From: UTCHB3 sp002050155
Lineage (GTDB): Bacteria; Bacteroidota; Ignavibacteria; Ignavibacteriales; Ignavibacteriaceae
Direction of reading: 5' to 3'
Length of the DNA stretch: 64,000 nucleotides
Assembly (NCBI GenBank): GCA_030584105.1
Contig: CP129491.1
Coordinates: forward strand, 1,798,001 to 1,862,000
Of this stretch, positions 36,797 to 46,600 are shown piece after piece. The notes under the pieces were generated by a model. The model ran no database searches, was not told the DNA's origin, and saw only the letters and a list, made by a program, of their open reading frames with translations. The position numbers and the translations under genes are program-made. Numbering within the stretch: the first letter of the stretch is position 1; each line of letters opens with the position of its first letter.

Positions 36797-38721
36797 TTAA
36801 TCAATACCATTTTACCCGTCAGGGTGTTGTTGCTATCGGATATTTTGTAAAAATAAACGCCCGAGTTTGCTGTGTTGCCGGCTTGACCCACACCATTCCA
36901 CTCAAACTCGTGACGCCCTGCGCTGAAATACCCCTCTTTTTGCTGAACCAAAACCCCAAGCGAGTTGAATATCTGTAGTTTCACATCTCCGGCTGCCGGC
37001 AGTGCAAACGCTATTCTGGTTGAAGGGTTAAACGGATTGGGATAATTCCCCAGCAATTCAAAGCTTTTTGGCACGCCCGCACCATCTGTGGATAAATCAT
37101 CTTTAACCGAAGTGGTGGTATCCGGAACAAAACCCACCGCCGTAAGCATCGGAGCAATTTCGGGGTTCGACATGAATTTCTGCCATAACAGCCCCGTTCT
37201 GTAGTTTTCGATCATCACTAAGATGGGCCCCTGGTCAATCGCTAAATAGCTTTGTGCGAACCAACTTTGCCCCGGATGAAACGCATCTTTGAACCCATAC
37301 TCACCCCATAGATAAGTACCGTAGGTTCTGTAAAAATTTTTCAAAGCCTCCATCGATTCAACCGGCGTATAGGGCATCGATGAAATTGCCGCACTTGGCG
37401 TTATTGTTCCGTTATCCGCCCCGGTGTTTGGTGCATGAGCCGAGTAACCCCACGGGTCATCCGACGCTGTTAAACCCCAGGTATTTGCGTTGTAGCCGGC
37501 ATAACCTTTTGGGTTCGCAATGCAATAAGCGCGGTTAATTAAGGTTTGGTTACGGTTGTTTTCAAAATAGTTAGCGTACTGATCCTTTTTATGACGCGGG
37601 TCAAACCCCAAAAACGAGTAATGTGCAAAAAAGAGTGGTCCTCCGGTTCCCTGCCCCACCCAAAGCCTGTAGCCGTAGTATGTACCGGTGTTCTGGTAGT
37701 TGTTACCCGTCCAGCCAAGCCAGTAACAGTTAGCCGGAATCGGATTTGTCGGCGAAGCAATCGCAAGCAGATACATAATAAGCGCTTCCATATACCCGGA
37801 AACGGGCATGTTCATTTGCCATCCATAGTTAGGCGACCAGTGCCAGTAAAGCTTAAATGTGTTCGGATAGCGGCGGTAAAAATTCCAATCCACCCCTTCC
37901 CACGCTTGCGTTATTTTTTGGCGGATTTCTGTTTCGGTGGGGTTTGCACCGTCAAAGTATTGCCGAAGCGTTAACAACCCCTGAACCAAAAATGCTGTTT
38001 CAACCAGGTCACCACCGTCATCATAAGTGCTGAAGGGCTGCACTTTCCCGTTAGTTCCGTTAAGCCAGTGCGACCAAGCCCCGTGGAACCGATCGGCTTT
38101 ATTCAGCAGAAAATTAACAACTTTTAAGGTTCTTGCCGCCCCCTCTTCGCGGGTTATGTAACCCCTTTCTATCCCAACAGGAATCCCCATTAACCCGAAA
38201 CCTGAACCACCGGTTGTAACGGTTTCGCCACTGTTCAGGCGCTCCCGTGCCAAGCCGGAAACGGGGTGCGCATAGTTCCAGAAATAACGAAATGTCGCTT
38301 CCTGAACCATATCTAAGAAATCTTCATCCTCCATAGGCGAGGTTGTTATTTCTATTTCGGAAGTCATTGGTGATTCGTTGTTTGATGAGTCAAACGCAGT
38401 AACGGCAAACACGGCAGTAACGCCGGTGTTACCCGTCCAAAGCTGATAGTAGTTATCTCTGAAATTTTTTACGGCAGTTTTTACCCATGCGTTGTTTATT
38501 TTTTTATAAACATTGTACCCCTTTAGGTCGGGTTCGCTGTTTGCCATCCATCTCAGCGAAAAATGCTTTTCGTAGCCTTTCCCCACAAATCCCGTCGGTG
38601 TTGCCGGGGGATCGGAATCCAAAATGGTTTGTGGGGCAGCCTCTGCCCCAATGGTAAGAAAAGCACCAATAAATAAAAGAAAGATAAATCTGTTAATTTG
38701 ATTTCCCGTGTTCCGTATCAT
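36793..38721 (-). CDS. Secreted GH144/glycoamylase-domain enzyme with T9SS sorting domain
   Basis: A 642-residue exported protein (signal near residues 8-28). A fibronectin III-like domain (about 38-125) is followed by a glycoamylase (PF10091) catalytic domain (about 130-525) with the same landmarks as the 21619 gene: VQEATFRYFWNYAHP, GYMEALIMYLLAIASP, TWGLTASDDPWGY, LWGEYGFKDAFHPGQSW and IDQGPILVMIENY. The C terminus is a T9SS type A sorting domain (NYPNPFNPSTRIAFALP). Extracellular degradation of a beta-glucan, possibly beta-1,2-linked, is the best inference. It sits between the GH94 phosphorylase and the ABC importer, with one base and a 4-base overlap respectively. Confidence 0.87.
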   Translation of the reverse strand: MIRNTGNQINRFIFLLFIGAFLTIGAEAAPQTILDSDPPATPTGFVGKGYEKHFSLRWMANSEPDLKGYNVYKKINNAWVKTAVKNFRDNYYQLWTGNTGVTAVFAVTAFDSSNNESPMTSEIEITTSPMEDEDFLDMVQEATFRYFWNYAHPVSGLARERLNSGETVTTGGSGFGLMGIPVGIERGYITREEGAARTLKVVNFLLNKADRFHGAWSHWLNGTNGKVQPFSTYDDGGDLVETAFLVQGLLTLRQYFDGANPTETEIRQKITQAWEGVDWNFYRRYPNTFKLYWHWSPNYGWQMNMPVSGYMEALIMYLLAIASPTNPIPANCYWLGWTGNNYQNTGTYYGYRLWVGQGTGGPLFFAHYSFLGFDPRHKKDQYANYFENNRNQTLINRAYCIANPKGYAGYNANTWGLTASDDPWGYSAHAPNTGADNGTITPSAAISSMPYTPVESMEALKNFYRTYGTYLWGEYGFKDAFHPGQSWFAQSYLAIDQGPILVMIENYRTGLLWQKFMSNPEIAPMLTAVGFVPDTTTSVKDDLSTDGAGVPKSFELLGNYPNPFNPSTRIAFALPAAGDVKLQIFNSLGVLVQQKEGYFSAGRHEFEWNGVGQAGNTANSGVYFYKISDSNNTLTGKMVLIK

Positions 38722-38722
38722 C

Positions 38723-41122
38723 TCAGCCGGTTCCCATAATTACTTCAACCTGCACTTCCTTATTCGAAGAAGGTGCTATCAAATTCCCCTGAATCTCAGA
38801 ACCGTCAACGGTAACTTTGGCAACACCGGAGGCTACCTTCTGCGGATTTTTAACTGTGATGTTGTAAATGCAACCGCGGAAAAGCCTTTTAACCGTAAAT
38901 CCTTCCCAATCTGCCGGGATTGAGGGATCAATCAGCAACCCGCCTTCGGAAGCACGAACGCCAAGTATCCAGTCAACAATCACTTTTTGATACCACGATG
39001 CCGAACCGGTGTACCAACTCCAACCTGCTCTGCCATAATCGGGCGAATCGGGTCCGTCGATATTTCCGGGCGTAACGAACGGCTCAGCACTCCAAAGATC
39101 GGGTTCCATCCCGTTGAAAATGGGTGAAATACCTTTGTAAACTTCAAAAGCGGTTTCCGGATCACCGGCTTTAGCAAACGCCCAAATCGCCCAGGTTGCG
39201 GCGTGCATGTAAACCCCTCCGTTTTCCCGCCTCCCCGGTGCATAACGGGAAAGATACCCGATATATTTATCAGGTGTGCTGTATGCCGGAGTAAGTAAAA
39301 CCGTGCCGTTTTTCTTCAGTAAATATTTTTTAACCGCCTGAAGTGCCGCCTCTTGTTTCTCTTTGGGTGCTATATCACTGAGTACCGACCATGTCTGCGG
39401 ATTAAGGAAGATACTGCCCTGTTCATTCTCTGACGAGCCAAATTTTTCACCCGTATCTTTTGTCCCTCTGTAGTAATATTCACCATCCCAAGCGTGTGCG
39501 TTGAATGCAGTTTTAATCTTTTCGGCACCCGAAAGCAGCCTTGCGTGCCGGGCATCGTCCTTTTTCCGTGTGGCTAATTCGGCAAATTCGGTCAGCACTA
39601 AATAGAAAAACTCCGCCATCCAAACTGATTCACCTTTGAACTCCAACCCAACAGCGCTTAAGCCGTCGTTCCAGTCGCCTGCACCGATCAACGGTATTCC
39701 GCGCGGCGAAAGCCGTGAAAACACCACATCAATTGCCCGTAACGAGTGTTCGTAGAGCGATTCTTTCAGATTTTTGTTGTCGTAGTAACCAACTTCCTCA
39801 TCCGCAAACGAGAGGTTCCCCGTTTCTTTAATATAAAGGGATAAAATGTAAGGTAACCAAAGGAGGTCGTCAGTCATTTTTGTAACTAACCCCGTTTCCG
39901 TAATTGGGTGCCACCAGTGAAGAACGGTTCCCTCCACGAATTGGTGTTCGGCATGAAGTTTTATCTGCTTTTCCGTACCTTTCGGGTCGATCGGCAGCCA
40001 CACTAACGAGTCCTGCAGTTGATCCCTGAACCCAAAGGCTCCGCTCTGTTGGTAATACGCGGTTCTGCCCCACAGTCTTCCGGAAATCGCCTGATACCTG
40101 AGCCACTTGTTCACAAGCAGGTTCATCGCGTCATCAGGGGTTTGAACTTCGAGCGTCGAAAGGGTTTCGCTCCACATCGCTTTTACCTCGGCAAGTTTTT
40201 CCGCAACTTTTTCTGAAGTGTTGTAATTGGAGAGTTTCGGCGCAATTTCTTCAAGTTCTTTAACTAAACCTAACTGATAAATTAATGTTTCCTCACCCCC
40301 TGTTTCAATTGTAATTTCGTTTTGCAGGCAACCGATTGGGTCGCTCCATGCGCCTGTTTTTCTTTTTAACGGCTCACCTTTAAGTGCCGCCGGTGAAATT
40401 AAATCACCATATTGCCCAATAAAATTGCTTTTATCCGATTCAAACGAAACTACTTTTTTGTTCACGCTGAAAAACCCGTGATATTGGTAGTCAATGTTCC
40501 AGTGCCCGCGGTCGCCGAGTGGTATCTCCCACAGGCGCTTTGTACCGTGCATGTAGTTCCCCTCTTCGTTGAACCCGGTCTCGATAAATGTTTTGTGAAA
40601 TTCACGATGAAAATCGGAAGAAGAACCCAAACACCATTCAAAGTATGTGAAAACAGAAAGTGAAACTCGTTTCCCTGTGTTGTTTTTTATTTTCAAATCC
40701 CAGATTTCAAGTGTATCGTTCATCGGGACAAAGAGGGTCATCTCAACCCTTATTCCTTTAAACTCGGAGGTCAGCACGGTGTAACCGAAGCCGTGCCTGC
40801 ACTCGTAGTAATCTAAAGGTGTTTTAACCGGCAGAAATGCAGGCGCCCACACTTCACCCGTCTCGTTGTTCTTAAAGTATATATATTTGCCCCAGTTATC
40901 CTGAATCAGGTCCTGATGCCATCTGTTAACGCGATTAAATTCAGAGTGGGTTAACCAACTGAAACCTCCGCCGGCTTGCGAAATTGTAAGACCGTAATCG
41001 CCGTTGGATATTACATTTATCCATGGTTTTGGCGTATCGTGCCGTTTAATTACATATTCGTTGCCGTCGGGTGTAAAATATCCGTATTTGGTTTCAAATA
41101 ACCGTTCCAATGCGTCTTCCAT
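38723..41122 (-). CDS. GH94 disaccharide/oligosaccharide phosphorylase
   Basis: An intracellular inverting phosphorylase of 799 residues that would cleave a beta-glucoside with phosphate to give a sugar 1-phosphate. The N-terminal beta-sandwich (YGLTISQAGGGFSW, about residue 45) leads into the (alpha/alpha)6 barrel. The catalytic Asp lies in GAGDWNDGL near residue 480; GWSWYTGSASWYQK and GGVYMHAATWAIWA are further GH94 signatures. The length fits cellobiose and chitobiose phosphorylases; characterised beta-1,2-oligoglucan phosphorylases are longer. The donor sugar therefore remains open between cellobiose-like and sophorose-like. No signal peptide. It is the first gene of the operon that continues to the ABC importer; candidate operators lie just upstream. 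Confidence 0.9.
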   Translation of the reverse strand: MEDALERLFETKYGYFTPDGNEYVIKRHDTPKPWINVISNGDYGLTISQAGGGFSWLTHSEFNRVNRWHQDLIQDNWGKYIYFKNNETGEVWAPAFLPVKTPLDYYECRHGFGYTVLTSEFKGIRVEMTLFVPMNDTLEIWDLKIKNNTGKRVSLSVFTYFEWCLGSSSDFHREFHKTFIETGFNEEGNYMHGTKRLWEIPLGDRGHWNIDYQYHGFFSVNKKVVSFESDKSNFIGQYGDLISPAALKGEPLKRKTGAWSDPIGCLQNEITIETGGEETLIYQLGLVKELEEIAPKLSNYNTSEKVAEKLAEVKAMWSETLSTLEVQTPDDAMNLLVNKWLRYQAISGRLWGRTAYYQQSGAFGFRDQLQDSLVWLPIDPKGTEKQIKLHAEHQFVEGTVLHWWHPITETGLVTKMTDDLLWLPYILSLYIKETGNLSFADEEVGYYDNKNLKESLYEHSLRAIDVVFSRLSPRGIPLIGAGDWNDGLSAVGLEFKGESVWMAEFFYLVLTEFAELATRKKDDARHARLLSGAEKIKTAFNAHAWDGEYYYRGTKDTGEKFGSSENEQGSIFLNPQTWSVLSDIAPKEKQEAALQAVKKYLLKKNGTVLLTPAYSTPDKYIGYLSRYAPGRRENGGVYMHAATWAIWAFAKAGDPETAFEVYKGISPIFNGMEPDLWSAEPFVTPGNIDGPDSPDYGRAGWSWYTGSASWYQKVIVDWILGVRASEGGLLIDPSIPADWEGFTVKRLFRGCIYNITVKNPQKVASGVAKVTVDGSEIQGNLIAPSSNKEVQVEVIMGTG

Positions 41123-41138
41123 TTTTGTTTTTTTATCA

Positions 41139-41154
41139 GTTTAAACCGGTTTTA
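41139..41154. promoter_or_regulatory. Palindrome GTTTAAACCGGTTTTA upstream of GH94
   Basis: A 16-bp near-palindrome centred on CCGG, 17 bases before the GH94 start. Its reverse complement core is found at 7261-7276. It may be a regulator binding site covering the start region. Confidence 0.35.
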
Positions 41155-41206
41155 GAAAGTATTTTGTGCTGTTTTAATCACTCTTTTCGAATGTTGTTTT
41201 CACTTC

Positions 41207-41261
41207 AGTTTTCGAGCGCTTTTTAGTTTTCAAGTGCTTTTTATGCAATATTTAAGCGCTT
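41207..41261. promoter_or_regulatory. Repeated AGCGCT-type elements upstream of GH94
   Basis: An 18-bp unit occurs twice in tandem (41207-41224 and 41225-41242), bringing AGCGCT and AGTGCT. A third AAGCGCTT stands at 41254-41261. Palindromes with a central CG are typical of LacI-family sites, and AGCGCT is the centre of known cellulose-regulator operators. Candidate sites for the LacI-type regulator of the locus. Confidence 0.4.
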
Positions 41262-41277
41262 CGTTGTCGCCGTTTCT

Positions 41278-41321
41278 GAGCGCAAAGTGAGAGAAAATTT
41301 CTCTTCCCAAACTTTGCGCTC
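41278..41321. other. Nested hairpin between the CBM9-like gene and GH94
   Basis: A perfect 11-bp stem (GAGCGCAAAGT at 41278-41288, complement at 41311-41321) encloses a second palindrome AGAGAAA-A-TTTCTCT. It lies after the minus-strand gene at 41370 and before GH94, so it may terminate the former. No T run follows. Confidence 0.5.
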
Positions 41322-41336
41322 TCAACGGTTTAAATT

Positions 41337-41384
41337 TACCTCATTAAGATAAATATTTAAGAAGCAATGCTACTTCATTAAAAT
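41337..41384 (-). repeat. 34-bp duplication of the 3' end of the CBM9-like gene
   Basis: TACTTCATTAAAAT at 41371, covering the end of the gene (ILMK, stop), is copied at 41337 as TACCTCATTAAGAT, which still reads ILMR-stop. Period 34 bp. Confidence 0.65.
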
Positions 41385-43334
41385 CATTTTCTTAGTGGCT
41401 GTGAAATTACCGGCTGAAATTGTATAGTAGTAAACACCGCTGGCTAAATCCGCTGCGTTGAAATCAAGTGTGTGTCTGCCGGCTTCGTACTCACCATTTG
41501 CAAGTGTTCTGACTTCTTTACCGAGTGCGTTGTAAACTTTAACGATTACGAACGATTTCGAAGGAACTGCAAACGAAATGGTAGTTGTTGGATTGAATGG
41601 GTTAGGATAATTCTGCTCTAAAGCAAAATCTTCAACTATTGAACTAACTTCAATTACATCAGAGTAACCATAGTCGCCGTTATAGTCAATTTGTTTCAGT
41701 CTGTAGAACAATTTACCGTTAACACCATTATCAGTGTAAGAATAATTGGTGGTTTCTGTGGTTGTGCCTCTTCCGTTGATAAATCCTACTGAAGCGAAAG
41801 AAATTCCATCTGTGCTTCTTTCGATCTGGAAGCCTGAGTTGTTGCGCTCGGAAGCGGTTGTCCAGTTCAGTTCAACACTGTTGTTTATCGCTCTTGCGGT
41901 AAATGAGGTCAGCTCAACAGGGGTTGTCTGAGAAGTGAGATATAAAGTTCTGAACTGGCTGCCCCACTCGCTGCCCCAGAAAGTCTTGTGGAATGTGCCA
42001 AGAGGACCCCATGCAGGCATACCGTTGTGGAAGTTATCAGGATCAAATATGTTAATGCACACCTGAACTGAATCGGGAACTGTAGTGAAACCAAGTGCAC
42101 CGAGATCGATCATCAGTTCTGCAGAGTATCCGTTATCAACTTGCGTGGTATCATTAACAACCGTACCCGGTTTTTTAATTCCGGCGCCCGCACCGGTGTT
42201 CGGATCGGTTGATTCATAAACCATGTTGGGGTCAACTCCGCCGGCGTTGAAGTAAAGTTTAAACTCTTTATCAACACCTGCTGCATTTTTAATCTTCAGA
42301 AACATTCCGTCACCTTCCCAGCTGTCACCAAAGCGGCAAACTTGTTTATCGTTTGATTGGAACCCGATATAAAGTTTATTGCCGACTCTCAGGAATTTAA
42401 CGGGTGTGACTGTGGTATCTGTATATGGACCTTTAACTAAAACATCACTTGTGACAGACTTTGCAAGACCTGAAAGCTGTGGCTGTGGCCCAAACATCAG
42501 GTAAGGCATCGGATAGCTCCAGTCAGATTCGTTCAGAAAGCCGTCAACAGTTATTGGGTTTGCTGACTGATAAACATCCAAAGATGGTGGATCCTGGTAG
42601 AATACTAAGTTTCTGTAGGTACCGCCCCACTCGCTGCCCCACCAGGTTTTGTAATAGGTTCCGGGTGCGCCCCAGGGTATCATACCTACATGATACATAT
42701 CAGGATCAAAAATATTTATTGCAACGGGCACTGAAGTAACATCCGGGCCGTAACCGAGTGAATCCAAATAAATCAAAAGTTCAGCAGAATATCCGTTGTC
42801 AATCTGAGTGGTATCGTTAACAACAGTGTTGCTGCCTTTCATACCTGCGCCCATACCCGGTGCCTGTGCTTCGTAAACTATGTCAGGGTTAGGTCCTCCG
42901 GCATTGAAGTACAGCTTGTACTCTTTATCATCACCGGCGGCGTTTTTTATCTTCATGAACAATCCGTCACCTTCCCAGCTGTCACCGAAACGGCAGACAT
43001 ACTTGTCGTCACTGTAAAAACCGATGTAAAGTTTCATCCCGACTTTCAAAAACTTCATATAGGTGTAGGTGGTGTCAACATAAGGAACCGAGTTAGTAAC
43101 ATGCACGCCCCCAGTAATACCCTGTACTTGGGCTGTTGTTGGTGCGTTGGGACCAAAAACTAAGTACTCCTGAACAGCACCCCATGCGGGTTCATTCAGG
43201 TTTCCGTCAACCGTAATCGGTCCGGCAGAAGCGTATGCTTCGCGAGCTTTTGGATCTTTAAATTGCGAGAAAGTCGTTTGAACCATAAAAACGACAAACA
43301 GCGCGATAAAAAGACCGTAGAATTTGCTTTTCAT
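41370..43334 (-). CDS. Secreted protein with two CBM9-like modules and T9SS sorting domain
   Basis: A 654-residue exported protein (signal MKSKFYGLFIALFVVFMVQT). Residues about 30-235 and 240-455 are two copies of one CBM9-like module: each begins ITVDG-[NF]-LNE and contains VCRFGDSWEGDG, KIKNAAG, KLYFNAGG, VVNDTTQ and a final GSEWG. A fibronectin III-like domain (VELTSFTARAINNSVELNWT) and a T9SS sorting domain (NYPNPFNPTTTISFAVP) follow. The start has GGAG seven bases upstream. A LacI-type operator lies 35 bases before the start codon, placing this gene under the locus regulator. Likely a surface glycan-binding protein; no catalytic motif is seen. Confidence 0.85.
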   Translation of the reverse strand: MKSKFYGLFIALFVVFMVQTTFSQFKDPKAREAYASAGPITVDGNLNEPAWGAVQEYLVFGPNAPTTAQVQGITGGVHVTNSVPYVDTTYTYMKFLKVGMKLYIGFYSDDKYVCRFGDSWEGDGLFMKIKNAAGDDKEYKLYFNAGGPNPDIVYEAQAPGMGAGMKGSNTVVNDTTQIDNGYSAELLIYLDSLGYGPDVTSVPVAINIFDPDMYHVGMIPWGAPGTYYKTWWGSEWGGTYRNLVFYQDPPSLDVYQSANPITVDGFLNESDWSYPMPYLMFGPQPQLSGLAKSVTSDVLVKGPYTDTTVTPVKFLRVGNKLYIGFQSNDKQVCRFGDSWEGDGMFLKIKNAAGVDKEFKLYFNAGGVDPNMVYESTDPNTGAGAGIKKPGTVVNDTTQVDNGYSAELMIDLGALGFTTVPDSVQVCINIFDPDNFHNGMPAWGPLGTFHKTFWGSEWGSQFRTLYLTSQTTPVELTSFTARAINNSVELNWTTASERNNSGFQIERSTDGISFASVGFINGRGTTTETTNYSYTDNGVNGKLFYRLKQIDYNGDYGYSDVIEVSSIVEDFALEQNYPNPFNPTTTISFAVPSKSFVIVKVYNALGKEVRTLANGEYEAGRHTLDFNAADLASGVYYYTISAGNFTATKKMILMK

Positions 43335-43368
43335 TTTGTCTCCAGTTTGTTTGTTGGCTTAAAAAAAT

Positions 43369-43382
43369 GTAAACGGTTACAA
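43369..43382. promoter_or_regulatory. LacI-type operator
   Basis: TGTAAACGGTTACA is a 14-bp palindrome with a central CG and one mismatched pair, the standard form of LacI-family sites. It lies 35 bases upstream of the CBM9-like gene start in the 335-base divergent region (43335-43669). The LacI-type gene at 32452 is the obvious candidate to bind it. Confidence 0.6.
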
Positions 43383-43424
43383 TGTTCAAATTTACGAACT
43401 TTTTTACTAATTGTCAAGTTAATT

Positions 43425-43608
43425 TTACATTTCCTGTAAGAATTTTTCGACTTGCTCGTTATTTCTTCGTTTTCAGCCTGTTTTCGGGGTTTTTTGATGA
43501 GAATTTTTTCCTTCAGAAGTGGGAATTGTTACCCTTTGACGCCTTCTTTGGAAATATTTTTTAAACTTTCTGATATTTCCATGAAAATGTTTTATGTAAA
43601 TTTTACAT
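43425..43608. promoter_or_regulatory. Further TTACA/TGTAA inverted repeats in the divergent region
   Basis: TTACATTTCCTGTAA (43425-43439) and ATGTAAATTTTACAT (43594-43608) share the arms of the operator at 43369 but have different centres. They may be auxiliary sites for the same regulator or unrelated AT-rich palindromes. The remaining sequence is AT-rich and presumably holds both divergent promoters. Confidence 0.35.
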
Positions 43609-43669
43609 TTTTATTTCATATATTTTCATTTGTCATTCTTTCTTTTACCATTATCATCGTTTTTTCGCT

Positions 43670-46600
43670 ATGAAAAGGTCATATTTAACACTCACAGAAT
43701 TGTTAGTTTTTCTTTCGTTGTGCTGCTTTGGAGAAACCGGGAATCACTTACGAAAGCGGAATGTGCGTTTACTGTTTCTTTCGTTGTGCTGCATTCCGTT
43801 TGCACAGCTGCACCCTCAAACACTTCTTTACGAAAATTTCGATTCTGCAGAGAAGTGGAAGATCAACTCTTCCGACGGCGTTGTGGTTTCAACCCATTCC
43901 GACAATGGTTTTTCCGGCAAAGGGATTCGATTCGATGTTAATTTCACACTCGGAAGTGGGTATGGCGGTATCTTCGATCTCGTTTCTTTAGAATTGCCCG
44001 AAAATTACCTTATTTCATTCTTCGTAAAAGCGAAAAACCTGCCGCCGAATAATTTTGAGTTTAAACTAATTGACCCCTCCGGCGATAATGTATGGTGGGT
44101 GAACAGAAAAGGCTACGACTTCCCAAGTGAATGGACGAAAATAACCCTTCGTAAACGAAACCTTTCTTTTGCCTGGGGACCCCAAGGTGGCGGTGAGATT
44201 AAAAATTTAGGAAGAATTGAGTTTATCGTCGCTTCTGCAAACGGCGGAAGTGGCTCCGTTTGGATTGATGAACTTAAAATTGAAAAACTTGACCCTCCTG
44301 CGCAAATTACTTCCCCTCCTGTTGTATTTGTTAACGGAACGCCTGACACCATTGCCTCAAAGGTCTTGTTTGACAACAACCTCAAAACCTTTTGGAGCAC
44401 GGAAAGGCTCTACGGAAACGGGGGAAGCGGCAATTTTAATGGTGCTGATGACGATAATAACATCCCCGAAAAAGACGGCTCCGGCAGTTGCGAAAGAATT
44501 GAAGGTGGTGAAGACACATCCCAATACAATGATGGTAAAAAAAACCGGAACGATATGGGAGAGGTTCAAAACAAAACCGGCAACAGCAATTCACTAAACG
44601 ATACCTGCAAAAAAACTGAACTTCTGATCGATCTTACGGCACAGAAAGAGTTCGGCGGTTTGGTACTCGACTGGAATAAGGATCATTTTCCGGCATATTT
44701 CAAAGTGGAGGCTTCGAACGATTATTCAAAAACTGACTGGGTTTCTCTCTTCCCTGAATCGGGCACAATTTCGCCAAATGAAAATTCAACAAAGCCCGCA
44801 GATGGCTCAATACCACCCGGCGGCGATTTCAAAACTAATTCTGAGAATGAAGCCTCAAAGGGCAACACTTCAGCAACCTGTTCCGGATATGCACAGGGCA
44901 GAGGCGGTAAATTCTACATTATAACTCCGGAAGCGCAATTCCGCTACATTAAAATCACAGTTATTGACCACCGCGAGGGGTACTCAGTCCTTAATGAAAT
45001 TACATTTAAGGAGTTACCGTTCGCCGATAACTACAACAACCTTTACTATGAGGTTGCTGCCGATTACCCAAAAGGATACTTCCCGAGATACACCCTTAAA
45101 CAGCAAAGCTATTTCACCGTAGTTGGGGTTTCAGGAGATACAAAAGAAGGGTTGCTAAGCGAAGATGGTGCCTTGGAAACCGATAAGCAGTCGTTTTCTG
45201 TAGAGCCTTTCATATTTGCAAACGATAAATTTTACACCTGGAGCGATGTGAAAATTTCACACTCGCTTGCCGAAAATTATTTGCCGGTTCCATCAGTAAA
45301 CTGGAGAACGGATGATTTTTCTTTTGATATAACCTCTTTTGCCTCCGGCAAGCCGGGGGCATCAGTTTTGTTTTCTGAATACGCAATTACAAACCAAGGG
45401 AAGACGCCCTTAAAAGGGAAATTCTTCCTCGCACTTCGCCCATTTCAGGTAAATCCGCCCTGGCAAGACCTCAACTTTTACGGCGGAACTGCTAAAATCT
45501 CCGATGTTTCTTTTAACGGCAAATATGCGGTTGTGAATAACAAAACAGCAGTTATCCCGTTGGTCTTTTCATCACCGGAAAAACTGAAAAATGAATTGGA
45601 TGAGGGAATTGGCGCCCCAACAGAAACATCCGGCATCTCAAATGAAACATTTGGCACCACAACGGAATCAGCCGGCAGCACACCGGAATCTTTTTGTGCT
45701 GCCGGAGAAACTTTCGGCGCTGCCGTTTTTGATGAAGGCGATATAACCTCCTGGCTCTCTGGAAGCAAAATCCCCAAAGCACGAAGCATAAAAGATGAAA
45801 AAGGGCTTGCCTCAGGTGCGTTTTCATACGAATTAAACCTGAAACCGGGCGAAACTGCACGATTCTCGTTCGCTATTCCGCAGTATCAAAATATTAATCC
45901 CGACTCTCTCTTCTCTGTTGCGCAATCGTTGTATGAAATTGAGTATAACAAAACCAAACAATTTTGGGCTGATAAACTCTCCCGTATCCCTTGGAGCGTG
46001 CCGAAAGAATTAGAAACCATTTTCAGCTCGGTCAAAAGCAATCTCGGCTATATTCTGATTAACCGGGATGGCTCGGGGATTCAACCCGGTTCCCGCTCTT
46101 ATGAAAGATCGTGGATAAGAGACGGCGCTTTAACCTCGGCTGCACTTCTTAAATTAGGGCTAAAAAAGGAAGTGAAAGAGTTCGCTAAGTGGTACTCACA
46201 ATTTCTTTACCCGAACGGAAAAGTTCCCTGCGTAGTGGATAAACGGGGGCCCGACCCGGTGCCGGAAAACGACGCCAACGGCGAGTTTATCTACCTGATT
46301 TATCAATATTACCGTTACACCGGCGACCAGGAGTTTGTGCGGGAGCTTTTCCCGAAAGTCAGTTTGGCGGTGGATTATATCCGCGAAATGATCGCACAAC
46401 GAAGTACATCCCACTACAGAGATAACCCGAACGACTCGATCCGCTCGCTATACGGTCTCGTGCCCGAATCAATCAGCCACGAAGGCTACTCAGATAAGCC
46501 AATGCACTCTTACTGGGATGATTTTTTCACAATTCTTGGGCTGAAAAACGCCGTAACTATGGCTCAGCTGCTTGGATATAACGATGTGGCGCGCTCCTGG

